Source: Hyphomicrobium_A sp044507625
Lineage (GTDB): Bacteria; Pseudomonadota; Alphaproteobacteria; Rhizobiales; Hyphomicrobiaceae
NCBI GenBank assembly: GCA_044507625.1
Contig: JBIQJE010000017.1
Coordinates: 1 to 64,000, forward strand
Reading direction: 5' to 3'
DNA: 64,000 nt
The notes under the pieces are model-generated. The model saw only the letters and a list, made by a program, of their open reading frames with translations, made no database searches and was not told the DNA's origin. The position numbers were made by a program, and so were the translations under genes. Shown piece by piece: positions 1 through 8,974 of the stretch. Position 1 is the first letter of the stretch. Each line of letters opens with the position of its first letter.

Positions 1-725
1 CCGTTCTTGCGCGTCACGGCCATCGACGGCACGTCGGTATCGCCGTCACCGAAATAGATCATGTTGGAGAACGGGATCGGACGCTCAGCCTCGTTCATGT
101 GCTCGTTGATGCCCTGGCCGAGATCCTCGATGCCCTTGTTGATGCGGAAGAGGTACTGCGTCTTGCCGGTGTCGGTGATGACGCGCTTGGGGTACGGCAG
201 GTCGTAAGGGTCGAACCAGTATTCCGACGCGAACACATTGTGGAAGTGCTTGTAGATGCGCGTGCCTTCAATGATCTCGGTGAGGCCGGCGGACACGATG
301 TAGTGGCGCAGCGCGATGCCCTGCGTTTCCGACATCAGCTTCACGTATTCGTTGATGGTGTCGAACCATTCCTCGACGCCGGCGAACAGCTCGACGAGCT
401 TGCCCTGCGCGACGAGGTCGGCGCGGTCGATGCGCACGCCGGCGGCCTTCGCCTTGCGGTACATCAGGCGCATGTAGGAGATGAGGCCGTCGGCGCCTTC
501 GCGGCGCGCGATCTCGTTCGATTCCGCCCAGAATTCCGCGGGATCGATGCCGATCTGCGGCAGGAACGCATAGTCCTGCATCGGGCGCGGCGAGAGCGTG
601 CCGTCGAAGTCGTAGACGAGCGCGATGGTTTTCTTGTCGAAGGAGGCGCGATGGCCTTCGCGCGGCTTCGCCGCGCCGGCTTCCACCTCAGCCACGTCAT
701 CGCCGTCTGCAACGCGCTCGATCAT
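1..725 (-). CDS. HAD-superfamily hydrolase (3' end outside window)
   Basis: A frame read on the minus strand stays open to position 1, so the C-terminus is missing. About 241 residues are visible. The haloacid dehalogenase motif I, DFDGTLS, lies at residues 39-45, with the nucleophile Asp39 and acid/base Asp41. Near the window edge FGDGDTDVPSM matches HAD motif IV. The family contains Mg-dependent phosphatases; the substrate cannot be told from the sequence. The start used is the ATG at 725; an ATG at 752 would add nine residues and cannot be excluded. The gene reads away from its neighbour at 959-1669 in the same direction, with about 230 bases between them. Confidence 0.85.
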   Translation of the reverse strand, partial: MIERVADGDDVAEVEAGAAKPREGHRASFDKKTIALVYDFDGTLSPRPMQDYAFLPQIGIDPAEFWAESNEIARREGADGLISYMRLMYRKAKAAGVRIDRADLVAQGKLVELFAGVEEWFDTINEYVKLMSETQGIALRHYIVSAGLTEIIEGTRIYKHFHNVFASEYWFDPYDLPYPKRVITDTGKTQYLFRINKGIEDLGQGINEHMNEAERPIPFSNMIYFGDGDTDVPSMAVTRKN

Positions 726-851
726 CGCTTTCGCCCTTGCCTCGACTTGCATGGGCGACCATGCCGCGATTCGGCGGGAGGATTGAAGGCGCGGTGTCCG
801 GCTGGGCGACCGGACGAGCTAAAGCGCAGCGATCGCCACCGCTTGTATCGG

Positions 852-874
852 TCCCGGCCTGCGCCGGGATGGCG
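852..874. repeat. REP-like intergenic palindrome
   Basis: A short inverted repeat with arms TCCCGG and CCGGGA around a CCTGCG-type loop. The same pattern recurs in the gaps near 33.3 kb, 33.7 kb and 49.8 kb. It lies in the 200-base gap between the HAD gene and the thioredoxin-fold gene. Confidence 0.55.
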
Positions 875-958
875 TAGCGGATGCGCTGTCCGTGCAATTC
901 CGCCACGGGCGACCAAGGGCGGCGGCCCTCAGGCCAGCCCCCCGTCCCGGCAACGCGG

Positions 959-1669
959 CTAGTGCTTGCAGCCGCAGCCTTCGCCATGGACATGGTCGTG
1001 CGCGTGGTCGTGCGCGTGGTCGTGACCATGGCCGCCGCAGCAGCCGTCATGCCCATGGTCGCGATGGTGGTGATCGTGGCCGTGGTGATCGTGCCCGCAA
1101 CCGCAGCCATCGCCGTGCTGGTGCTCGTTCGGATCGACCAGCGCCTCGTGCAGCTTCCGCTCGATGGCGACGGCCGCCTCGCGCGGGGCGTCGCGGTCCT
1201 CGATGCACATGGCCATGATCTCGGCGCCGAGGCGAACATCGTCGACCGCGCCGAGGTAATGCCGGCGCAGGCGTCCCTGGCGATCGAACAGCAGCACCGT
1301 GGGGGTGCCCTGCATGCCGTAGGCTTCCATGGTCTTCGGCAGATCCGAACCGCTCTGCGAATCAACCGCGACCGGGATCTCGATGTGCTCGGTCTTGAGG
1401 AAGGGCTCGAGCTGCGAAGCGGTCATGTCCTTGTGGTTCTCGAACACCATGTGGAGGCCGATCACCGCAACCTCGTCGGAGGAGAAGGTGCGGGCGATGC
1501 GGCCCGCCTGGGGCAGCGCGTGGCGCAGCGAGCCGGGACAGAGCATCTGGAAGGCGACGAGCAGCACCACCTTGCCCTTCAGCTGCGCGAGGGTGAGCGG
1601 CTCGGAGTTGAACCACTGCGAGGCGATGATCTCGGGCGGCTGCTCGGGATTGAACTGTGCGGAGGCCAT
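959..1669 (-). CDS. Thioredoxin-fold (AhpC/TSA-TlpA-like) protein with His/Cys-rich C-terminal tail
   Basis: 236 residues. Residues 1-175 look like a redoxin domain: LKGKVVLLVAF strand, a single active-site-like Cys44 in MLCPGS where thioredoxins have CXXC, and a cis-proline loop MQGTPTVLLFD. No signal peptide is visible, so a cytoplasmic location is inferred. From residue 183 the protein is almost only His, Asp, Gly and Cys, with 20 His and 6 Cys in 54 residues, ending GCGCKH. Such tails bind Ni, Zn, Cu or Co in metallochaperones. The role is inferred only: a one-cysteine redoxin or peroxiredoxin-like protein with metal storage or sensing capacity. No strong ribosome binding site precedes the ATG. 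Confidence 0.8.
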   Translation of the reverse strand: MASAQFNPEQPPEIIASQWFNSEPLTLAQLKGKVVLLVAFQMLCPGSLRHALPQAGRIARTFSSDEVAVIGLHMVFENHKDMTASQLEPFLKTEHIEIPVAVDSQSGSDLPKTMEAYGMQGTPTVLLFDRQGRLRRHYLGAVDDVRLGAEIMAMCIEDRDAPREAAVAIERKLHEALVDPNEHQHGDGCGCGHDHHGHDHHHRDHGHDGCCGGHGHDHAHDHAHDHVHGEGCGCKH

Positions 1670-1802
1670 GGGCGGGCTTTCTCAATAGGGGTGCAGAATT
1701 GGGGTGCAGGTGCCGTAGCCGAAGACGGCTCTTTGTCTTGCGGAGATACCGCAGCGCAGGGGGCCGCTCAAGGGCGGCTTGGCAGCGCCGGGCAGATCGG
1801 GA

Positions 1803-3602
1803 TCAGCGGCAGCGGGACTGCGTGTCCGGCGCGGCGGGCAAAGGCCCTTTGCAGCTATATTCGGCGCTCATCTGGCACGCAGGATCGAGCGCGTCGCGGC
1901 CGGTCGCGTAGATGGAGAAGTGAAGCGGACAGCCGCGCATGATATTGAACGCTTCGATGCAGCCAAGCCGTGGCGGCAGCTTGACCCTTCGCGCCGCAAG
2001 CGTCGCAGAAAGATCCGGTTGCCAGCGGTCCTCCACGAGCGCGATGGCATCGTCCTTCTCCGCTATCCAGCTCGCGATCGTGGGAATGTTCGAATAGGCG
2101 GCGCGTCCGAACGCGAATGTCGCGGAGGGCTCGCGGAAGCCCACGACGCCCACCGGACCGGAGACGCAGTGCCGCAACGGCTCGAGCGCCTCCTCCATGC
2201 GCTGAGCCGGCCAGGCGACCTCCATGTGCGGCATCACCAGCGCGAACATCGAAGAGCTGAAGAGCGCGAAGCCGACTACAGCGGTGGCGAGCCAGGCGGC
2301 GATGTCACGTTTGGCGACGGCGACGGCCGCGAGCGTCAAGAGGCCGGTCACCGCGGCGATGCTGAGAACGACGGTGGAATCGAACGTCGCCCCCGCCATC
2401 CAGAAACCGGCGAGATAGATGCCGGCCAACCCGAAGAGCACCAGCCACCAAGGCACGCGCATCGTGTTCGGGGGCACGGCGAGCGCATTCGCCGCGGCCT
2501 GGCGCACGGGGACGAGGACGAGGGCGACGGCGAGCGCGGCGGCGGGGAACATCGCCTGCACCGTATACAGCGCGGGCTTCGAGGCGATGAGCTCCAGGTA
2601 GAGCCAGTAGCCGACGATCCAGGCGAACAGGAAACGCTCGATCGCGAAGCGACGCAAGCGCCACAGGTTCTGCAAGGCCGGGATGAGGAACAGCGCGCCG
2701 GGAAGGAAGCCCAGCAGAAGCGCGACGGTGAACGTGAGCGGCGCGGCTTTCCACTTCATGTTCTGCGCGCCGCCGAGCGCGCGGATGAACTTGTCCCAGC
2801 TCAGGCCGGAGAAGGGTATCCCGCCATCGAAATGCGCCCGGATGAGAAGCCACGGCGCGCCGATGGCCGCCATCAGCACAAAGCCCGCAACGGGGCGCAA
2901 ACGCCATAGCCAATCGAGGCGGCGATCGAACACGTACAGCAGGACGACCGTCGACAGCGAAAGGATCGGCACCGCCAGCGCATTGAGCAGAATGCTGACG
3001 CCCTGCGCGCCCCAGAACGCCATCGCGAGCGCCAGCTCGTGGTGGCGATCCTCCGGTTCGGCGCAGTAGATGCGCATGAGACAAAGCTGCGTGACGACGA
3101 TGGTCAGCAGCAGCGGCCCTTCCGGTATGGCAAGCGTCGCCTGCAGCGCCACGATCGGCGCGACGCAGAACAGCGCCGCGGCGATGACGGCTCGCCGCTC
3201 ACCCACCAGGGGCCGGCTCAACCAGTAGAGCGCGAGCACGGCCAGAATTGCGGATATCAGCGACGGCAGCCGGTAGGTGACGATGTCATCCCAGCTCCAC
3301 GGCCCGAGCAACTTGCCCGCCGCGATCTGGAGCCAATAGATGCCGATGGGCCGGAAGGCGAAGTGCTCGCCGTCGAAGCTGGCATCGATCAGGGTGCCCT
3401 TCTCGAGCATCCCCTGGGACGTCAGCACGTAGATGATCTCGGTGCGGTCCACCGGAGACAGCAGCACTATGCCGGGCAGATAGGCGACGAGCGCCAGCGC
3501 GATCAGCGCCAGTGCGGCGAGCCGTGGACGGAGCGAGAGCCGATCGAGCACCTTCAGCGTGCAACGCTCCAGGCGTTCCAGTGGTAAGGCAGGTGTGCTC
3601 AT
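1803..3602 (-). CDS. ArnT-like glycosyltransferase family 39 membrane protein
   Basis: About 599 residues with many hydrophobic segments. The first loop after the first membrane helix reads VDRTEIIYVLTSQGMLEKG and then FRPIGIYWLQ. This matches the catalytic first periplasmic loop of the ArnT/PMT family, where an acidic residue after the first helix is essential (usually DE; here DRTE). Family members move a sugar from a polyprenyl phosphate carrier to lipid A, protein or polysaccharide on the outer face of the inner membrane. The acceptor here is unknown. The longest frame begins with TTG at 3677; I prefer the ATG at 3602, which places the first helix at a normal distance. The gene is divergent from pyrE. 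Confidence 0.85.
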   Translation of the reverse strand: MSTPALPLERLERCTLKVLDRLSLRPRLAALALIALALVAYLPGIVLLSPVDRTEIIYVLTSQGMLEKGTLIDASFDGEHFAFRPIGIYWLQIAAGKLLGPWSWDDIVTYRLPSLISAILAVLALYWLSRPLVGERRAVIAAALFCVAPIVALQATLAIPEGPLLLTIVVTQLCLMRIYCAEPEDRHHELALAMAFWGAQGVSILLNALAVPILSLSTVVLLYVFDRRLDWLWRLRPVAGFVLMAAIGAPWLLIRAHFDGGIPFSGLSWDKFIRALGGAQNMKWKAAPLTFTVALLLGFLPGALFLIPALQNLWRLRRFAIERFLFAWIVGYWLYLELIASKPALYTVQAMFPAAALAVALVLVPVRQAAANALAVPPNTMRVPWWLVLFGLAGIYLAGFWMAGATFDSTVVLSIAAVTGLLTLAAVAVAKRDIAAWLATAVVGFALFSSSMFALVMPHMEVAWPAQRMEEALEPLRHCVSGPVGVVGFREPSATFAFGRAAYSNIPTIASWIAEKDDAIALVEDRWQPDLSATLAARRVKLPPRLGCIEAFNIMRGCPLHFSIYATGRDALDPACQMSAEYSCKGPLPAAPDTQSRCR

Positions 3603-3756
3603 CGAAGTCACCAACGCGCCCAGTGGAAGTCCCGGGAAGCTTCTGGTCTGGCCGTAGACGCTGGGAAAATCGCACAAAGACGCGCTGCGGGGTTGACACT
3701 GATACCGCAGTTAAGCGATTGCGCAAGCGGTCGAATTTGGGCGGAGACGTGGCGCG

Positions 3757-4332
3757 ATGCCGGCAGGCGGAAATAGCACAGGGCTGAAGGCGCGGCTCGT
3801 TGAAATCATTAAGGAACGCTCGTTCCAGTCGGGCCGCGAGATCAAGCTCGCATCGGGCCGGACGTCCACGTACTACTTCAACATGAAGCCGACGATGCTC
3901 GATGCGGAGGGCGCGCACGTCATCGCCACGCTGATCCTCGATGCGGTTGCCGGATTGAAGCCGGACCTCGTGGGCGGGCTGGAGATGGGCGCGGTTCCGA
4001 TTGCGTCGGCCGTCGCTGCGGTCAGCCATGGCGCGGGGCAACCGGTGGGCGCATTCTTCGTACGCAAGCAGGCGAAGGATCACGGCACGCAGAGCCTTAT
4101 CGAGGGGCTACCGGCGGGGGAAAGCCTCAAAGGCAAGCGCGTCGTCATCGTCGAGGACGTGACAACGACGGGCGGGTCGGCCGTGAAGGCGGCCGAGACG
4201 GTGCGCAACGAAGGCGCGGAGGTCGTCGGTGTCGTCACCGTCGTCGACCGGCTGGAGGGCGCGGGCGAGGCGTTCGCGGCCGCGGGCCTTACACTGACGC
4301 CGATCCTGACGCTCGACGATTTCAGGGCGTAA
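3757..4332 (+). CDS. pyrE: Orotate phosphoribosyltransferase
   Basis: 191 residues, normal for the family. PyrE joins orotate to PRPP to make OMP in pyrimidine synthesis. The PRPP-binding signature VVIVEDVTTTGGSA is at about residues 128-141. The catalytic loop FFVRKQAKDHGT with its lysines and His, and the start region FQSGREIKLASGRTSTYYFN, fit bacterial PyrE. It starts at an ATG at 3757. It stands alone, divergent from the ArnT-like gene, and is followed by a 308-base gap carrying repeats. Confidence 0.97.
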   Translation: MPAGGNSTGLKARLVEIIKERSFQSGREIKLASGRTSTYYFNMKPTMLDAEGAHVIATLILDAVAGLKPDLVGGLEMGAVPIASAVAAVSHGAGQPVGAFFVRKQAKDHGTQSLIEGLPAGESLKGKRVVIVEDVTTTGGSAVKAAETVRNEGAEVVGVVTVVDRLEGAGEAFAAAGLTLTPILTLDDFRA

Positions 4333-4466
4333 GGCTTACGCTTTACGCTTGCGGTCCAGCTGCGGACACATGGTGAAAGCGCGCGCCGCATCTGCGACTG
4401 TTACGCAGATGCCGATCTGCGTCGGCATGAAAGATTTGCAGCAACGGATTGTGCGGCCGCGCGCTC

Positions 4467-4560
4467 CCGTCGTCCCGGGCGAGCGCGGCGAGGCCGAGCG
4501 ACGGCCCGGAATCCAGCACAAAGGGCGCTATCGATCTCGCGAAGCTTCGCTTCCTGGCGA
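4467..4560. repeat. Dispersed intergenic repeat, copy 1 (about 90 bp)
   Basis: The gap 4333-4640 holds no convincing gene. Its middle contains a sequence that is closely matched in reverse complement at about 33410-33500. Shared blocks are GTCNTCCCGGGC, AGCCGAGCG-type text, GGCGCTATCGA and CGCGAAGCTTCGCT. Part of the repeat (CGCGAAGCTTCGCTTC) is present twice here, near 4538 and 4563. The CCCGGGC and GCCCGG arms can pair. It resembles alphaproteobacterial intergenic palindromic elements; mobility is inferred. Confidence 0.6.
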
Positions 4561-4640
4561 TCCCGCGAAGCTTCGCTTCGGTGGCGCCGGTTCCCGGATA
4601 GCCGCGCGCTCCCTCCACGGCTTCCGGGATGACAACGCCC

Positions 4641-5399
4641 CTACGCTGCTGCCGCGCGCGCGAGGCCGACGAGACGCACGAGCTCCTTGCGCGCCTCATC
4701 GCCACTGGTGACGCGCGATCCGAACGGCAGCCGCAGCGCGCGGGCACCGAGCACGAGGTCGCAGCCTTCGGGATCGACGCCCGTCATGCGCCAGGCGCCC
4801 GCGCCGCCGCCGAGCAGGCGCGTTGCGTAAAGCTCGACCGCGTCGGCGTGGTCGTCGTTCATGTGGCTGACGACGCTCTGCTCGGCCTCAACAAGCGCCT
4901 CCGCGCCCGCAACGTCCGTGAGCAGCTTTTCACGCGGCAGATCGAAGATGCGGCCGAAACCGCCGATGAAGTGCGCGCTCTGAACGTCGAGCGCATAGAA
5001 AACGAAATCCGGAAAGCCGGCATAACCGGCAGCGGCAGGATGCCGCGCGAGGAAGCGCCGCTTCGCCGATTCGCTCGTCGTCGGACGGGCTTCGCCGATC
5101 AGCGTGATGCGCGATCCCTGCATCGGATCGGCCTCGGTGCCCGTCGCATCGATCAGAAGGCTGGCGCGTGGATCGGCGAGAAGATTGCGCGTATGCAGGG
5201 CGAGCTTCGAGATCAGAAAAAGCGGCGATCCATCGGTATCCGTTGCCGTCAGCAGAAGCGAAGCGTAGGGATGTCCACCGGGCGCAAGCAGCGTCGCGAG
5301 AGCGCCCTTCAGCGAAGCCCGGATCATCGTCCGCGCCAGCGCCTCAGTTTCCTTAACACCCGAAATATCCGGCTGTTTCGCAGGCTCTTCAACAGACAT
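4641..5399 (-). CDS. HugZ-like FMN-binding / pyridoxamine-phosphate-oxidase-fold protein with DUF2470
   Basis: 252 residues. Residues about 20-150 match the split-barrel flavin-binding fold (ALATLLAPGGHPYASLLL, FLISKLALHTRNL, ASLLIDATG). The C-terminal part carries the DUF2470 signature HMNDDHADAVELYA. This two-domain layout is that of HugZ/HutZ-type proteins, which are linked to haem use and degradation; haem binding here is inference. The start is the ATG at 5399, chosen because GAGGAG lies just upstream; an ATG at 5426 would add nine residues. It is divergent from chvI, so the 136-base gap must hold promoters for both. Confidence 0.85.
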   Translation of the reverse strand: MSVEEPAKQPDISGVKETEALARTMIRASLKGALATLLAPGGHPYASLLLTATDTDGSPLFLISKLALHTRNLLADPRASLLIDATGTEADPMQGSRITLIGEARPTTSESAKRRFLARHPAAAGYAGFPDFVFYALDVQSAHFIGGFGRIFDLPREKLLTDVAGAEALVEAEQSVVSHMNDDHADAVELYATRLLGGGAGAWRMTGVDPEGCDLVLGARALRLPFGSRVTSGDEARKELVRLVGLARAAAA

Positions 5400-5535
5400 G
5401 GTCTCCTCCCCGCTTCCTGTGGACAACCTATTCAGATAACGTTCAGACAGAAATCACGAAATTGGCTTCGCCACAATTGATACACCTTGGAGCCATAAAG
5501 CGCGGCGGGGTGGTACTCTGCCGCAGGGTCGGGAC

Positions 5536-6249
5536 ATGATGAAAGAAAAAAGCACGATCGCGCTGGTCGACGATGAGCGGAACATTCTCACCTCGCTGCG
5601 CATGGCGCTCGAGGCTGAAGGCTACAAGGTGCGCACGTACAATGACGGCGTCTCCGCTCTCGAGGCTCTGACGGAAGATCCAGCCGATCTCGGTATCTTC
5701 GACATCAAGATGCCGCGCATGGACGGCATGGAGCTTCTGCGCCGCGTGCGCCAGCGCTCCGATATGCCGGTGATCTTCCTCACCTCGAAGGATGAAGAGA
5801 TCGACGAGTTGTTCGGCCTCAAGATGGGCGCGGACGACTACGTGGCGAAACCCTTTTCGCAGCGCCTCGTCGTCGAGCGCGTCAAAGCCGTTCTGCGCCG
5901 GTTCCAGCCGAAAGAGCCGGGTGCGCCGACCGAAGCGGAGGCGGCGCGCGTTCTGGAGCGCGGCAAGCTGAAGCTCGATCCGGAGCGCCACAACTGCCAC
6001 TGGGACAACAAGCCGGTGACGCTGACCGTGACCGAGTTTCTCATCCTGCAGGCGCTCGCCTCGCGCCCCGGCGTCGTGAAGACGCGCGATGCGCTGATGG
6101 ATGCGGCCTATGACGATCAGGTCTACGTCGACGACCGCACGATCGACAGCCACATCAAGCGGCTGCGCAAGAAGTTCAAGCAGGTCGACGACAACTTCGA
6201 TGTCATCGAAACGCTGTATGGTGTTGGATACCGCTTCAAGGAAGCTTGA
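5536..6249 (+). CDS. chvI: Response regulator ChvI
   Basis: 237 residues, OmpR/PhoB type. The receiver domain spans residues 1-120 with the acidic pocket DDE at 12-14, the phosphoacceptor Asp56 (FDIKMP) and the conserved Lys in AKPF. A winged-helix DNA-binding domain follows (TVTEFLILQALASRPG, RTIDSHIKRLRKKF, YGVGYRF). In Rhizobiales ChvI with ChvG controls acid and envelope stress, exopolysaccharide and host association. chvG begins 14 bases after the stop codon, so the two are almost certainly cotranscribed. Confidence 0.96.
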   Translation: MMKEKSTIALVDDERNILTSLRMALEAEGYKVRTYNDGVSALEALTEDPADLGIFDIKMPRMDGMELLRRVRQRSDMPVIFLTSKDEEIDELFGLKMGADDYVAKPFSQRLVVERVKAVLRRFQPKEPGAPTEAEAARVLERGKLKLDPERHNCHWDNKPVTLTVTEFLILQALASRPGVVKTRDALMDAAYDDQVYVDDRTIDSHIKRLRKKFKQVDDNFDVIETLYGVGYRFKEA

Positions 6250-6263
6250 GGCGCGGAGGTAGG

Positions 6264-8324
6264 ATGACGCTCGAGACCGAGCGCTCCGAGCAGCAGCAAA
6301 TGTCGAACGGTTTCGCCGGCCTCAAGGGGCTGGCGAGCGACATGCGTGCGGCGCTCGCAGCGGCCATGCGGCGCCTCGCGGGCCCACGGGCAGCGGCTGC
6401 GGGGCCTCGCGCGCCATCGCTCCGCTCGGCGGCGATGTCGGGCACCGCACGCGCCAAGGCCGCGCTGCACAATGGAACCGCTGCGGCGCGCCGCACCGCG
6501 AGCGCCATCATACTCGGGGCGCAGTCTGCCGCCGCGCGCGTGGAGCCGGTGGGGGCCGCAACCCCTAAAGTGCTCGCCCCCGTACAGGCATGGTTCGCGC
6601 GCCTCGCTATCGTCCGCTTCTTCTCCGCCAGCCTTCTGCGCCGCATCCTCATCTCGAACCTCATCGGGTTCGTGCTGCTGGTGGGCGGCATCCTCTACCT
6701 CGGCTGGTTCCACACCTGGCTGATCGACGCCAAGCTCGATGCCCTCAAGACGCAAGGCAAGATCATCGCGGATGCCATCGCCGCCAACGCGAAGGTGGTG
6801 CGCGAGCAGATCATCATCGATCCCGACGCGATCCCCGACGCGCCGCCAACCGTCAACCGCTTCCCGGACGATGGGCTCGCGTCTCTGGAGCTGTCCATCC
6901 ATCCGGAGGATGTGACGCCGATCCTGCGCAAGCTCATTCAGCCGACGAATACGCGCGCCCGCGTCTATGCTCGCGATGGCACGCTGATCGTCGACACGCA
7001 GCAGACGCTGGCACGCTGGAAAACGGTGCGCGACGAGCCGAAGGACGGCGACAGCGACGCTGCGACGACGCAGAACGTGTGGACGCGCCTGACGCGCTAT
7101 CTCTTCCGCGAGCCGCTGCCCGTCTACAAGGAAATCGGCACCGGCAACGGCACCGCCTATAAAGAGGTGCGCGAGGCGCTCGAGGGCCAGGAAAAGAGCA
7201 TGCTGCTGCTCAACCGCAAGGGCGAGCAGATCGTGTCCATCGCGCAGCCGATCGTGCGCTTCAACGAGGTGCAGGGCGTGCTGCTGCTCTCAACGCGCCC
7301 CGGCCAGATCGACAAGATCCTCAAAGAGGAGCGCGTCGTCATTCTCATCCTGTCCGCCGTGGCGCTCCTCGCCTCGGTGGTGACCTCCCTGTTGCTGGCG
7401 CGGACTGTCGCGGGGCCGATCCGGCGGCTGTCCGCTGCCGCCGAGCGCGTGAGCCACAACATCGAAGCGCGCACGCAGCTTCCGGAATACAACGGGCGCA
7501 CCGACGAGGTGGCGCAGATGGCGGAAGCATTCCAGGCGATGACGAGCGCGCTGTGCCGGCGCATCGAGGCGAGCGAGAAGTTCGCAGCGGACGTCGCCCA
7601 CGAACTCAAAAACCCGCTGACGGCGGCGCGCTCCACGGCGGAATCGCTCAGCTTCGCGAAGACCGAGGAAGAGCGCATGCACCTCGTCGGGCAGATCCAG
7701 GGCGAGCTGAAGCGGCTCAACCGCCTGATCACCGACGTCTCCAATGCCTCGCGCCTCGATGCGGAACTGGCGCGCAAGGAGATGCGCCCCATCGACGTCA
7801 CGGCAATGCTGCACAACGTCGTGGCCATCTTCCGCGACATCATCGGCGACGACAGCCGGGCGTTGAAGCTCGATATCGAGCCCGAGCCTTTCCCCGGCGC
7901 TTTCTCCGTCATCGGCGACGAAGGGCGGCTCGGCCAGGTGCTGACGAACCTCATCGACAATGCCATCTCGTTCTCGCCGGAAGGCGGAACCGTGCAGGTG
8001 CGCGCACGCGCTTCCTCCCCGGTGCTGGAGATCAGCGTCGTGGACGAGGGACCCGGCATCCCGGCCGACCGGCTGGAGATCATCTTCGACCGCTTCTATT
8101 CCGACAGGCCGGCCACGGACACGAGCCGGGGCAAGAACTCGGGGCTGGGGCTCAGCATCTCGCGCGAGATCATCCTCGCCCATGGCGGCACGATCGCCGC
8201 CGAGAACCGCTATGCGCCAGATGCAGGGCCGGACGCGGCGCCATGCGGGGCGCGCTTCACCGTGAGGCTGCCGATCGCGGGCCATGGCCAGCGGGGAGGC
8301 GCAAGCGGTGGACGGCGCGCCTGA
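6264..8324 (+). CDS. chvG: Sensor histidine kinase ChvG
   Basis: 686 residues. The start is the ATG at 6264, with GGAGG at 6255-6259; a TTG at 6246 in the same frame is less likely. Order of parts: an Ala/Arg-rich cytoplasmic N-terminal stretch of about 110 residues, a membrane helix near 125-145, a periplasmic sensor region, a second helix near 365-385, HAMP, then HisKA with phosphoacceptor His446 in ADVAHELKNPLTAA. The ATPase domain has the N-box NLIDNAISF and G-boxes VDEGPGIP and SGLGLSISREI. In relatives the periplasmic protein ExoR restrains ChvG; exoR was not seen here. The gene overlaps hprK. Confidence 0.95.
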   Translation: MTLETERSEQQQMSNGFAGLKGLASDMRAALAAAMRRLAGPRAAAAGPRAPSLRSAAMSGTARAKAALHNGTAAARRTASAIILGAQSAAARVEPVGAATPKVLAPVQAWFARLAIVRFFSASLLRRILISNLIGFVLLVGGILYLGWFHTWLIDAKLDALKTQGKIIADAIAANAKVVREQIIIDPDAIPDAPPTVNRFPDDGLASLELSIHPEDVTPILRKLIQPTNTRARVYARDGTLIVDTQQTLARWKTVRDEPKDGDSDAATTQNVWTRLTRYLFREPLPVYKEIGTGNGTAYKEVREALEGQEKSMLLLNRKGEQIVSIAQPIVRFNEVQGVLLLSTRPGQIDKILKEERVVILILSAVALLASVVTSLLLARTVAGPIRRLSAAAERVSHNIEARTQLPEYNGRTDEVAQMAEAFQAMTSALCRRIEASEKFAADVAHELKNPLTAARSTAESLSFAKTEEERMHLVGQIQGELKRLNRLITDVSNASRLDAELARKEMRPIDVTAMLHNVVAIFRDIIGDDSRALKLDIEPEPFPGAFSVIGDEGRLGQVLTNLIDNAISFSPEGGTVQVRARASSPVLEISVVDEGPGIPADRLEIIFDRFYSDRPATDTSRGKNSGLGLSISREIILAHGGTIAAENRYAPDAGPDAAPCGARFTVRLPIAGHGQRGGASGGRRA

Positions 8325-8769
8325 CCGCCCGACGCACCATGGCACCGCGATTGCCCTCGGGCATCGCGCGGTGCTCATCGTCGGGCCCTCCGGGGGCGGA
8401 AAATCGGACCTCGCCCTGCGCTGCCTGACGCTGGCGCCGAGCGCTCTCATCCCGCAGGCCGCGCAGCTCGTTGCCGACGACCGCGTCATCCTCACCGCTG
8501 CCGGAGGCCGGCTCTATGTCGAGGCGCCGGCCAGCATTGCCGGCCTGATCGAGGTGCGCGGGCTCGGCATCCTGCAAGTGCCGCACGTGCCCCGTGCCGG
8601 TGTGGCGCTCGTCGCGGAGCTGGCACCGCCGGAGGAGATCGAGCGCCTCCCGGACCCGCCGCTGACGCGGGCCATCGATGGCGTTGAGCTGCCGCTGGTG
8701 CGCATCGCGGCTTTCGAGCCCTCCGCGGCGGCAAAGCTGCTACTGGCGCTCATGCGGGCGTCCGGCTAA
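8308..8769 (+). CDS. hprK: Short HPr kinase/phosphorylase
   Basis: About 153 residues. It carries the Walker A loop VGPSGGGKSDLALR and the HprK family stretch IAGLIEVRGLGIL that follows LVADDRV. Only the C-terminal catalytic domain is present; the N-terminal domain of the roughly 310-residue Gram-positive enzyme is missing, as is usual in alphaproteobacteria. It phosphorylates a serine of HPr. I chose GTG at 8308 because GGAGG sits eight bases before it; an ATG at 8284 is in frame but has no such site. Either start overlaps the end of chvG, linking the two genes. Confidence 0.9.
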   Translation: MDGAPDRPTHHGTAIALGHRAVLIVGPSGGGKSDLALRCLTLAPSALIPQAAQLVADDRVILTAAGGRLYVEAPASIAGLIEVRGLGILQVPHVPRAGVALVAELAPPEEIERLPDPPLTRAIDGVELPLVRIAAFEPSAAAKLLLALMRASG

Positions 8770-8826
8770 CGCCTTCACGCGCCTTGGTCATTCAACCCTC
8801 GGGGGCATATTTGACAGCAAATCCAC

Positions 8827-8854
8827 TTGCACCCCCGCCGAACACTTGTAAATT
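8827..8854 (+). promoter_or_regulatory. Candidate sigma-70-type promoter for the EIIA/HPr genes
   Basis: In the 205-base gap after hprK a TTGCAC at 8827-8832 is followed after 16 bases by TAAATT at 8849-8854. The EIIA start codon is about 120 bases further on. A TTGACA at 8811-8816 is an alternative -35 without a good partner. This is pattern matching only. Confidence 0.3.
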
Positions 8855-8974
8855 CTGCCGCGCCGCCGAGGGCCCGCGCATAGGGCGTACCCGGCGAAGC
8901 CGCAGTCAACGATCCCAACGGTCAAGCCCAGGCTCCGCCGTGGAGCCGGTAAAAGACGAGATCGGCTTTAATCC

